DNA from: an uncultured Eubacteriales bacterium
GTDB taxonomy: Bacteria; Bacillota; Clostridia; Oscillospirales; QAMX01
Direction: 5' to 3'
DNA: 42,089 bases
Assembly (NCBI GenBank): GCA_934546935.1
Contig: CAKTEH010000017.1
Span: 1-42,089, forward strand
Shown: positions 15,824 to 22,939 of the stretch, piece after piece
How positions within the stretch are numbered: position 1 is the stretch's first letter
How the letters are laid out: the number at the start of each line of letters is the position of its first letter
The notes under the pieces: model-generated
Seen by the model: the letters and a program-made list of their open reading frames with translations, nothing else
Databases searched by the model: none
Told to the model about the DNA's origin: nothing
Position numbers and translations under genes: made by a program

Positions 15824-17296
15824 CTATATCCGTCCGTAAAGCTTTGCCATCGCATACAGCCTGCGGCGGTTTTTTTCATCGAATTGCCCATCCTTCAGCC
15901 GCCAGGCCCAGTTTGTGCCGCCGACAGTGGAAGGGGTATTCATGCGCGCACCGCTGTCAAGCCCCAAAACGTCCTGCATTGGGATAATGGCAAGCTGGGC
16001 CACCGACATATACGCAGTCCGAATCAGCGTATGCGCCGCATTTTTTTCCGTCAGGCTCCCGAGGTACGCCCGTGCAAACGCGCGCACCTCCTCGCAGGCG
16101 CTTTTATACCAGCCAAGCGTCGTATCGTTATCATGCGTCCCGGTATAAACGACCGCACATGGCGTATGGCGGTGCGGCAGGTAAATGCTGTTTTCACCAG
16201 GCGTAAAGGCAAACTGCAAAACCTTCAGCCCGGGCAGGCCATGGCGCTGCATAAATTCAAAGAAGGAGCCGGTCAGGCTTCCGAGATCCTCTGCGATAAA
16301 GCGCTCAATGGGGAACCGCGTCTTCAGCATTTCCATAAAGCTGTCGCCGGGGCCTTCGGCCCAATGCCCCTGCGCGGCCGTTTGCGCGCCGGCAGGGATA
16401 GCATAGTAAGCCTCAAAGCCGCGGAAATGGTCGATACGCAGCACGTCAAAATGCGCAAGCTGGAATGCAATGCGCCGCATCCACCAGCCATAGCCGTCTT
16501 CACGCATTGCCTCCCAGTCATAGACCGGATTGCCCCAAAGCTGCCCTTCCGGCGCAAAATAATCCGGCGGGCAGCCCGCAGTTAAGCCTTCTTTATCAAA
16601 ACAGGCGCGGTTTGCCCAGAGGTCCGCACTATCCCCCGCAACATAAAAAGGCATATCCCCAATGATTTCAATCCCATTTTCATTCGCATAGCGTTTCAGC
16701 GCATCCCACTGCCGCCAGAATATGAACTGGCAGAAGATATGGAAGCCAATGCGCTCGCGCTCCTGGCATGCCGCCTGCATCAAGGCTGCGGCTTCGCGGT
16801 CGCGCAGCGGCTGCGGCCAGGAAGACAGCGCGCAGGAGCCAAAGCGTTCGGAAAACGCCGCGTATAGCGCATAATCATGGATCCAGTGGCTGTTTTCCCA
16901 TGCAAAGTCCTGCATCTGCCGTTTATATTTTTCTTTTGCCCGCAGATAGGCCGGATAAAGGGCGGAAAGCTTCGTCTGTCTCAGGGTATCGAACTCCGCA
17001 TATTCCGCATCCTGGATAAAGGGGGCGCGGCACTGATCCGCCTCAGCCTGCGTCATAAGCCCGTCTTCGGCAAGCAGATCAAAATCGATGAAATCCGGAT
17101 TGCCGGCAAACGCACTGATACTTTGATAGGGCGAATTCCCTGCGCCGGACGGCGACAGCGGCAGGATCTGCCAGAAGCTCTGGCCGGCCTCTTTAAGCTG
17201 GTCAATAAAGGTATATGCCTGCTTTCCCATCGTACCGATCCCAAAAGGGCCGGGCAGAGAGGAAAGGGCAAGTAAGATTCCACATTTTCTTTCCAT
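15824..17296 (-). CDS. malQ: 4-alpha-glucanotransferase (amylomaltase)
   Basis: A GH77 disproportionating enzyme of 490 residues, which rebuilds longer maltodextrins from short ones so that phosphorylase can continue. Counted from the chosen start, nucleophile Asp289 (LRIDHFRGFEAYY), acid Glu336 (IAEDLG) and Asp389 (THDNDT) are present, plus the opening ERKCGILLALSSLPGPFGIG. The start at 17296 matches the family start and has GGAG about 11 nt upstream. In-frame ATGs at 17320 and 17314 lack a ribosome site but cannot be excluded. It is the first gene of the glycogen operon. Confidence 0.94.
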   Translation of the reverse strand: MERKCGILLALSSLPGPFGIGTMGKQAYTFIDQLKEAGQSFWQILPLSPSGAGNSPYQSISAFAGNPDFIDFDLLAEDGLMTQAEADQCRAPFIQDAEYAEFDTLRQTKLSALYPAYLRAKEKYKRQMQDFAWENSHWIHDYALYAAFSERFGSCALSSWPQPLRDREAAALMQAACQERERIGFHIFCQFIFWRQWDALKRYANENGIEIIGDMPFYVAGDSADLWANRACFDKEGLTAGCPPDYFAPEGQLWGNPVYDWEAMREDGYGWWMRRIAFQLAHFDVLRIDHFRGFEAYYAIPAGAQTAAQGHWAEGPGDSFMEMLKTRFPIERFIAEDLGSLTGSFFEFMQRHGLPGLKVLQFAFTPGENSIYLPHRHTPCAVVYTGTHDNDTTLGWYKSACEEVRAFARAYLGSLTEKNAAHTLIRTAYMSVAQLAIIPMQDVLGLDSGARMNTPSTVGGTNWAWRLKDGQFDEKNRRRLYAMAKLYGRI

Positions 17297-17334
17297 TTTG
17301 GTTTTCTGCTCCATGGTCATTTTAAATTTGGCTC

Positions 17335-17362
17335 TTGCGTTTTTATAAAAACCCTATATTAT
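17335..17362 (+). promoter_or_regulatory. Promoter candidate of ROK glucokinase
   Basis: TTGCGT (17335-17340), 16-nt spacer, TATTAT (17357-17362), rightward. It overlaps the leftward promoter region of the glycogen operon, so one bound regulator could affect both. Confidence 0.5.
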
Positions 17363-17387
17363 ATTATATGGAATAAATTTACATAAA
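17358..17387 (-). promoter_or_regulatory. Promoter region of the glycogen operon
   Basis: On the minus strand two overlapping TATAAT hexamers occur (17358-17363 and 17363-17368) in a very AT-rich tract. The best -35 candidate is TTTATG (17382-17387), 18 nt upstream of the first. The -35 is weak, which may point to an activator. Confidence 0.5.
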
Positions 17388-17492
17388 ACCATCGCAAAAT
17401 TAAACGAAAACAGAGAATTGGATTTGCAAAAAAAATCCAGTTCTTCTAAAACCTGATCGGAAAGCCCGCCTTGGGGCGGAGAGGAGGAGCGG

Positions 17493-18443
17493 ATGAAGAA
17501 AATTGGCGTGGATTTAGGCGGCACAAACACGGCGGCCGCCGTGTTTGATGAGCAATACCGGCTGCTTGCCCGATCCAGCGTACCGACCCGGCGCAGTCCG
17601 ACGCCGCAGGGCATAGCCGACAGCATTGCCCAAGCCTGCCTGGAAAGCTGCCTTGCCTGTGGGATGGCGCCGGAGGACGCCGCTTATATTGGAATCGGGA
17701 GCCCGGGGATCGTAGATCCGCAGCAGGGTATAATTGAATACTGGAGCCGCTATGATTTTACGGGCGTACCGATGGCGGATCTTGTCAAAGCCCGGCTGGG
17801 CAGGCCCGTTTATATGGAAAATGATGCAAACGCCGCCGCATTGGGCGAATATGTCGCCGGAGCGGGGGCCGGGAGCCGGGATATGGTGGCGGTTACGCTT
17901 GGCACCGGAATCGGCGGCGGGGCTGTTATCGGCGGGCGGCTGTATTCAGGTTTTAATCATGCTGCCCTGGAGCTCGGGCATATGAGCATTGCCTATGACG
18001 GCAGGCCCTGTACCTGCGGCCGGCGCGGCTGTTTTGAGGCTTACGCTTCGGTTACAGCCCTGATTGAGCAGACGCGCGACGCCATGCGCGCAGCGCCGGA
18101 AAGCTATATGTGGAAGCTTGCCCCTGTGCCTGAGAAGGCAGGCGGCCGGACAGCCTTTGACGCCATGCGTGCCGGCGACGGCGCCGGACGCGAGGTGGTG
18201 GAAGCTTATACGGCCTTTTTGGCCTGCGGGTTGATTAACATCGTTAATATTTTCCAACCGGAGGTGCTCTGCATCGGCGGCGGAATTTCCAACGAAGGGG
18301 AGACGCTGCTTGCGCCGGTGCGGGCGGCGCTGGACCGGGAGGAATATGCCCGGGGCCTGCGCCAACGCACAAAACTCGTACGCGCCCAGCTGGGGAATGA
18401 TGCAGGCCTCTACGGCGCCGCTGCACTGCCCGAATACCGTTAA
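17493..18443 (+). CDS. ROK-family glucokinase
   Basis: A 316-residue sugar kinase of the ROK family that probably phosphorylates glucose. It shows the ATP phosphate loop VDLGGTNTAAAVF (residues 6-18), the substrate segment ENDANAAALGEY, GTGIGGGAVIGG and the ROK zinc motif with Cys173, Cys175 and Cys180 (CTCGRRGCFEA). No DNA-binding domain precedes the kinase domain, so it is an enzyme and not a ROK repressor. GGAGAGGAGGAG lies just upstream of the ATG. Divergent from the glycogen operon, it would feed free glucose (for instance from MalQ or GH13 action) into glucose-6-phosphate. Confidence 0.9.
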   Translation: MKKIGVDLGGTNTAAAVFDEQYRLLARSSVPTRRSPTPQGIADSIAQACLESCLACGMAPEDAAYIGIGSPGIVDPQQGIIEYWSRYDFTGVPMADLVKARLGRPVYMENDANAAALGEYVAGAGAGSRDMVAVTLGTGIGGGAVIGGRLYSGFNHAALELGHMSIAYDGRPCTCGRRGCFEAYASVTALIEQTRDAMRAAPESYMWKLAPVPEKAGGRTAFDAMRAGDGAGREVVEAYTAFLACGLINIVNIFQPEVLCIGGGISNEGETLLAPVRAALDREEYARGLRQRTKLVRAQLGNDAGLYGAAALPEYR

Positions 18444-18459
18444 ATCCCCCGCGCCGCTA

Positions 18460-18618
18460 TAAAGCGAAAGCCTGAAGGGCGAAAAACGCCGGGGAATCGC
18501 TGTATATAAGTCCGTATGCTTTCCAGAGATTACGCCATACGCAAAGAGCGGATCTCGGTAAGGCCTGTTTCACGGGCGTGTGTTTTTTGGAAATTACGGT
18601 GTCCTTTCAGCTTGGCAT
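18460..18618 (-). ncRNA. Candidate stand-alone structured RNA (possibly 6S-like)
   Basis: A strong leftward promoter opens onto about 160 nt with no usable open frame but extensive pairing. Four nested stems form a rod: 18608-18611 with 18499-18502 (GCTG/CAGC), 18595-18599 with 18512-18516 (CCGTA/TACGG), 18589-18593 with 18520-18524 (TTTCC/GGAAA) and 18552-18556 with 18526-18530 (GAGAT/ATCTC). A large one-sided bubble lies at 18557-18588. A rod with a central bubble, of this length and with its own promoter, recalls 6S RNA, but the bubble is more lopsided than the classic form. Identity is a guess; existence as an RNA is better supported. The 3' end is not clear. Confidence 0.5.
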
Positions 18619-18623
18619 GCCCT

Positions 18624-18652
18624 ATTATAGCACAAATGCACAAGTTCAACAA
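18624..18652 (-). promoter_or_regulatory. Promoter of the candidate RNA
   Basis: On the minus strand TTGTTG (18647-18652), exactly 17 nt, then TATAAT (18624-18629). The start would be near 18618. No gene follows on that strand before the antisense 3' end of the ROK gene. Confidence 0.75.
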
Positions 18653-18764
18653 GTTCTATAGGGAATATTTTCAAAGATTTAAACAGATTTAACAAATATT
18701 GATCTCTTCAAACGAAAACTGTACAAGGAAAATTGTAAAATCTCACGAAAACATTACGCAAACA

Positions 18765-18793
18765 TTTCAATTTTGGAATTGCTGTGGTATAAT
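18765..18793 (+). promoter_or_regulatory. Promoter of the zinc-ribbon/YARHG gene
   Basis: TTTCAA (18765-18770), 17-nt spacer, TATAAT (18788-18793), then a leader of about 125 nt before the ATG at 18925. Confidence 0.65.
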
Positions 18794-18924
18794 AAGCCCG
18801 GAATACGGCTGTTTTTTCAAAAAGTTGGTAATTTTGTAAATAAAGCCGGAAAGTGAGGACAAGAAAACGCGTTTGTCCCGCCGAACATCCATTATGTTAA
18901 ATCGAATTGCAGGTGTAAATAACT

Positions 18925-19974
18925 ATGATTTGTCGTTCTTGTGGAAAAGCCGTCCCGGACAGTGCACACAAATGCCCTCACTGCGGCGCACTGGCCGCGC
19001 CCGAAACCGCAGAGAAGGCAGGCGGAGATACCCAGCCGTTTGGCCCGGGCCCTGCGGAAAAAAAGCCGCTGTATAAAGCGGCCGGCATCGATCCGGAGCG
19101 TCCTGTCCGGCGTATTGATGGGGAGCACCGGGAGCGGCCGGTGCGGCGGCGTGCGCCGGCCGTTACCGCCGCGCTGTGGATCCTGGCAGCTGCCGCCGTC
19201 TGTGCGGCGGTCTTTGGTATATGCAGTTTCCTGGCCCGCCGTACAGACGCCGGCAGCGACGTGCCGGATGTACCCGGCGTTGCCGACGGGCAAACGCCGG
19301 AAGATACGGAAAACGGCGATCCCCAGTCCGGCAGGCTTCCGGATCAGACACCGGACACTTCCGGACAGCCGCCGGTCGAGCCCAAGCCGGTTTATGAAAT
19401 CCGCGGCACCTGGCGCTGGGAATCGGAAACAGACGGTTACCGCAATACATACTGGGTCTTCTCCACCGCGGGAAAGCTGGATATTTACCTTGTGGGCGAT
19501 GCGTACCCCTATACCTGGCCGACACAATATACGTATGATAAGGACAGCTATGTCCTGGGGCTTGCAGATGCCGCTATGGGCCTTGCCTGGTTGGATACGG
19601 ATACTTTTGCCTGTGGTTCCGGGAAGGCTTACCGCGTGGATACCGGTGAAATCCCGGACAATGCGGTAAACGTCCAGGAGCTGGATACCCAGCAGGAGGA
19701 TGAAGAAGATCCTTATCTGCTGCCGGAAAGCAGTTCGCGTTACCTGACGCAGGCGGATCTCGAGGGCATGGATAAGCAGCAGCTGACGTTTGCACGCAAC
19801 GAAATTTTCGCGCGGCATGGCCGCCTGTTCTCCACTGCAGAAATCCAGGATTATTTCAATGAACAGTCCTGGTATATCGGCTATATTCAGCCTGCCAACT
19901 TTGATTCAAGCGTACTCAATGATTATGAACGCTATAATGTGGCGTTTATCAGCCAATACGAGGATAATTTATAA
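18925..19974 (+). CDS. Zinc-ribbon membrane protein with C-terminal YARHG domain
   Basis: A 349-residue protein in four parts: a zinc ribbon with Cys3, Cys6, Cys17 and Cys20; a basic linker; one membrane span at about 80-104; then an acidic Pro/Thr-rich stretch, a beta-rich domain (about 155-250) and a C-terminal YARHG domain (about 272-345, with FARNEIFARHGRLF and SWYIGYI). The zinc ribbon should lie inside the cell and the YARHG domain outside. YARHG domains occur on exported proteins of Firmicutes and are thought to act at the cell wall; the precise role is unknown. The ATG follows CAGGTG at 10-11 nt. Confidence 0.85.
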   Translation: MICRSCGKAVPDSAHKCPHCGALAAPETAEKAGGDTQPFGPGPAEKKPLYKAAGIDPERPVRRIDGEHRERPVRRRAPAVTAALWILAAAAVCAAVFGICSFLARRTDAGSDVPDVPGVADGQTPEDTENGDPQSGRLPDQTPDTSGQPPVEPKPVYEIRGTWRWESETDGYRNTYWVFSTAGKLDIYLVGDAYPYTWPTQYTYDKDSYVLGLADAAMGLAWLDTDTFACGSGKAYRVDTGEIPDNAVNVQELDTQQEDEEDPYLLPESSSRYLTQADLEGMDKQQLTFARNEIFARHGRLFSTAEIQDYFNEQSWYIGYIQPANFDSSVLNDYERYNVAFISQYEDNL

Positions 19975-19988
19975 AAAGATACTGCTGC

Positions 19989-20013
19989 TGCGCGCACAGA
20001 TTCTGTGCGCGCA
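19989..20013 (+). repeat. Strong inverted repeat between YARHG and ANT(6)-like genes
   Basis: TGCGCGCACA/TGTGCGCGCA with a 5-nt loop, 15 nt after the YARHG stop. No T run follows, so it is a weak terminator at best and may stabilise the upstream mRNA end. Confidence 0.55.
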
Positions 20014-20086
20014 TGCTGTATCCAATCATCCGCACGGCAGAACAAAGCTTCTCCTTCCGCCGCGCAAAGAAAAAGGAGTGCTGTCT

Positions 20087-20947
20087 ATGACAGAAAGCCC
20101 AGAGCAGGCACTTGCACGGATTGTAGATATTGCACGCGCCGACGAACGGATCCGGGCTGTGACTATGGAAGGTTCGCGTGCCAATCCAAACGCGTTACAC
20201 GACCGCTACAGCGACTTTGATATCAGCTGGTTTGTCACCGACGCCCGGGATTTCACCCGCGACCGTTCATTTTTAAACGCATTCGGTGAAATCCTGATTC
20301 TGCAGTGTCCTGACGACTGGTATAATCATCCTTACGATTACAACAGCCATGCGCGTTTTGCCTATCTGGTTCAGTTTACCGATGGCAGCCGGATCGACCT
20401 GTCGATCCTTGACCTGCGCGGCCTTGCGGATCAGGCGCAAAACGACGAGCCCCGTGTGATCCTGCTCGATAAAGATGGATACGAAGTGCTGCAGCCGCTT
20501 GCAAGCGAGGCGGCCTATCACGTCCAGCAGCCCGGGGAAAAAGAGTATCTGGATACCTGCAACGAATTTCGCTGGGTCAGCATCTATATTGCCAAGGGGT
20601 TATGCCGCGAACAGCTTTATTATGCCAAATATGCCTACGATGTGCTGGCGATGAAGCAGTTTATAAAAATGCTTTCCTGGAAAATCGGTGCACAGCATGA
20701 TTTCGCCGTTACAGTCGGCGCGCATGGGAAATACTTTAAAAATTATCTGAGCGCGCAGGAGATAGCGCGCTTCCATGGCATTTTCCCTGGAGGGGAATAT
20801 GCCGATATCTGGGAAAAACTGTTTGTGTTTTATGATTACTTTGCAGAGCTTGCCGCGTTTGTGGCAGATGCGCTGGAATTCCGTTTTGATGCAGTGGAAA
20901 CGGGACGGGTACGGTCGTTTTTGAAGGCAATGCAGGAAAAGCAGTGA
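20087..20947 (+). CDS. ANT(6)-like aminoglycoside 6-adenylyltransferase homologue
   Basis: A 286-residue nucleotidyltransferase resembling AadE/ANT(6) enzymes, which adenylylate streptomycin. The family core is clear: VTMEGSRAN (GS at 29-30), then Asp43 and Asp45 in YSDFDISWFV, WLNQFG-like and FTDGSRIDLSILDL segments, and VILLDKDGYE. Length is close to the usual ~290-300. The start at 20087 has AAGGAG at 8 nt; the longer open frame reads back through the YARHG gene and is rejected. Base composition matches its neighbours and no mobile genes adjoin, so this looks like a resident chromosomal gene and not a recently gained resistance cassette. Its activity on streptomycin is not established by sequence. 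Confidence 0.87.
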   Translation: MTESPEQALARIVDIARADERIRAVTMEGSRANPNALHDRYSDFDISWFVTDARDFTRDRSFLNAFGEILILQCPDDWYNHPYDYNSHARFAYLVQFTDGSRIDLSILDLRGLADQAQNDEPRVILLDKDGYEVLQPLASEAAYHVQQPGEKEYLDTCNEFRWVSIYIAKGLCREQLYYAKYAYDVLAMKQFIKMLSWKIGAQHDFAVTVGAHGKYFKNYLSAQEIARFHGIFPGGEYADIWEKLFVFYDYFAELAAFVADALEFRFDAVETGRVRSFLKAMQEKQ

Positions 20948-21466
20948 ATCAGCGAAACTGCCTGGCAGGGCCCGGGGCCATATATGGAATCCCCCGGACC
21001 CCGCCGTCTTGCCTCCCAGTTTATCCGCGCCGGCTTTTCCACTGTATTTGCAGTGCATAGAATCATTCTTTTTCGTTTCTTAAGGGAAAACCTTTCTTCT
21101 TTTTACACGAAAAATGGGTATAGATCCCATATCCGTGCCTCCTATATACGAAACGGTTTTCTGCTAGACACCGCTGTTGAAAAAAGCGCTTTCCGGCCGC
21201 CCCAGGAAAGATGCATTCCCATATTCCAGGGACACAATTTGTGCATATAGATTACCAGCCGGATCTCCTGAAGACACAAAACCTGCATTTTTGACGGTGT
21301 ACGCATCAAAATGCGGAGAATTACAGAAAAAATCCCCGGAGCAGGACCTGTACTCCGGGGATTTCGATTTGTATACAACAGAAACAGACAAAAATATGGA
21401 TTCCACGCCCGGACGCAGCAACTTCCAAAAGCAGGCAATCTATGCTGCCGCAGATAAAAAAGCCGC
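20948..21466. other. Gene-free stretch
   Basis: Between two converging genes. It holds short open frames without ribosome sites, GC-rich imperfect repeats at about 20965-21005, and the bidirectional terminator at 21330-21364. I see nothing else in it. Confidence 0.5.
21330..21364. terminator. Bidirectional terminator
   Basis: A 12-bp perfect stem AAATCCCCGGAG/CTCCGGGGATTT with an 11-nt loop, A run before and T-rich after. It serves the ANT(6)-like and M28 genes. Confidence 0.85.
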
Positions 21467-22708
21467 TCAATCGCGCTGGAAATACTTGTCCAACTCCTTT
21501 TTCATCTCTTCCGGCATTCCAGTATCTACCGGCAAAACCGCAGAATCGGCTACGCGGGAGACAAGCCCTGTGAAATCCCGGATATTCTGCAGAAGCGCCT
21601 GCTCCCCAATGGGGAAGAGCTGGTCCCGGCAGGTATGGATTTCCGAGGTGGATGTGCCGCGCGAAAGGCCAAGGGAAGGAATCCCATGGTCGGCAAAGGG
21701 TGCGGAATCGCTGGAATGCACGCCGGTGCGGGTGCTGGCGCTGTAGCCGGTTTCCCGGCAGTACTGATCGACAAAGGTTTCAAGCTCTTTGCCGCCGGTG
21801 ATGAAAATCTGATTGTTACCCAAAATCGTGCCGCACATATCAAAATTAAAGCAAAATTTAATATTGGCAAGCTCCGCTTCATGCTGCGCGGCATATGCCT
21901 TCGAACCGAGTAGGCCCTGCTCCTCCGCGCCGCACCAGATAAAGCGCAGAGTACGCCGTACCGGATGGGCAAGGAAATAAAAATAAAGACCTAAAAGCGC
22001 AGCGCTTCCAGTAGCGTTATCCCAGGCTCCGGCGCCGAGCGGTACGCTGTCATAATGTGCGGTCAGCACAATGCTCTCTTGCATGGGCTGCGTACCCCCG
22101 ACGGTGGCAAGGACATTTTGAGAGCTTGCCTCGCCATAGCTGTGTTCCAGTTCGATATGAATTGCCCCTACGCCGCTGCGAATCAGTTCGGTTGCATCGT
22201 GGGCGCTAACCGAGAAAGTGGGGATATTGCCGTATTCTAGAAACTTAGGGCGCAGATTGCGCGCATAAATCCCCGCCTCCGCTGCACTTTGATAGTATTT
22301 CCCGGCAATGACAAGGATGGCGCCCGCATGCCGCGCGCATAACTGCTTATAAGCGTCAAGGCTGAGCGTGTTGAGCATCACAACCGTGTCCGAAAGATCA
22401 TCCCGGCCGAGATAATCGCGCTCGGTGCCGCGCTCTGCATAATAAAGCTGAAAGGTTTTTCCTGGCGCAGGGATCCCGGCGCACATTCCAAAAGCGACGG
22501 CGTCAATGCGGTGGGATACAGGCGCAACAGTTTCCACTACACAATGCTTACAGATGGACGCAGGGATTTGAAACTCCATAAATTCACAGCTCCCGCCGGC
22601 GCTTTCCACTGCATCCCGGATCAGTCCGGCGGCCCTTCGTTCCTCCGGCGTACCGCCGTAGCGGACGAAGCTGAGCGTTTTGACGAAATCAAAAGGTGAA
22701 AATGCCAT
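21467..22708 (-). CDS. M28-family zinc aminopeptidase
   Basis: A 413-residue metallopeptidase with all visible M28 landmarks: His218 and Asp230 (TAHYDSVPLGAGAWDNATG), the catalytic and ligand Glu262/263 (WCGAEEQGLLGSKAY), NFDMCG for the next Asp, and a late His in EIHTCRD. Residues about 110-200 hold a PA-like insert (VVMLNTL, GAILVIAG). No signal peptide is seen, so it probably acts inside the cell on peptides. ATG 22708 follows GGAAGGGG at 7 nt; the open frame runs 34 codons further but without a ribosome site, and the promoter lies there. Confidence 0.88.
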   Translation of the reverse strand: MAFSPFDFVKTLSFVRYGGTPEERRAAGLIRDAVESAGGSCEFMEFQIPASICKHCVVETVAPVSHRIDAVAFGMCAGIPAPGKTFQLYYAERGTERDYLGRDDLSDTVVMLNTLSLDAYKQLCARHAGAILVIAGKYYQSAAEAGIYARNLRPKFLEYGNIPTFSVSAHDATELIRSGVGAIHIELEHSYGEASSQNVLATVGGTQPMQESIVLTAHYDSVPLGAGAWDNATGSAALLGLYFYFLAHPVRRTLRFIWCGAEEQGLLGSKAYAAQHEAELANIKFCFNFDMCGTILGNNQIFITGGKELETFVDQYCRETGYSASTRTGVHSSDSAPFADHGIPSLGLSRGTSTSEIHTCRDQLFPIGEQALLQNIRDFTGLVSRVADSAVLPVDTGMPEEMKKELDKYFQRD

Positions 22709-22781
22709 ATGTAACCCCTTCCTTTCCCACGCTGCGGCGAACAGGCGCAGACGTTTTTCCATATGATGAATATTCAATCTT

Positions 22782-22810
22782 AATATAGCATGTCCTGGGC
22801 TTTTTTTCAA
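22782..22810 (-). promoter_or_regulatory. Promoter of the M28 peptidase
   Basis: On the minus strand TTGAAA (22805-22810), 17 nt, TATATT (22782-22787); the start would be about 66 nt before the ATG. Confidence 0.7.
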
Positions 22811-22879
22811 CCGGACCGCACCCTCCGACGCAGCCGTGTCTGAAATCGGACGGGATACGGGTAAGGGCTATGAATTCTA

Positions 22880-22908
22880 TTGATTTTATAAAGGTCTTGT
22901 GCTAAAAT
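22880..22908 (+). promoter_or_regulatory. Promoter of gltX
   Basis: TTGATT (22880-22885), 17 nt, TAAAAT (22903-22908). The leader before the ATG at 22940 is only about 25 nt, leaving no room for a T-box. Confidence 0.65.
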
Positions 22909-22939
22909 CGCCTTGTATCAGATTCTACGGAGGGACAAT

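Larger units (their letters stand above)
18444..18924. other. Gene-free stretch with an RNA candidate and a promoter
   Basis: No protein gene is evident. The left part holds a candidate minus-strand structured RNA with its promoter; the right part is AT-rich and holds the promoter and leader of the YARHG gene. In that leader, just after the -10, a small hairpin (AGCC...GGCT, about 18794-18809) is followed by six Ts, which could act as an attenuator. Confidence 0.6.

Noticed and set aside
18892..19818. A 308-codon minus-strand frame over the YARHG gene
   Set aside because: Shadow; the plus strand has a zinc ribbon, a membrane span and a YARHG domain in one frame.
19790..20086. N-terminal extension of the ANT(6)-like frame
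   Set aside because: It reads back through the end of the YARHG gene and has no ribosome site, while AAGGAG precedes the ATG at 20087.
22909..22939. T-box leader for the synthetase genes
   Set aside because: The promoter leaves only about 25 nt before gltX, too short for a T-box, and no T-box sequence is seen before glnS.
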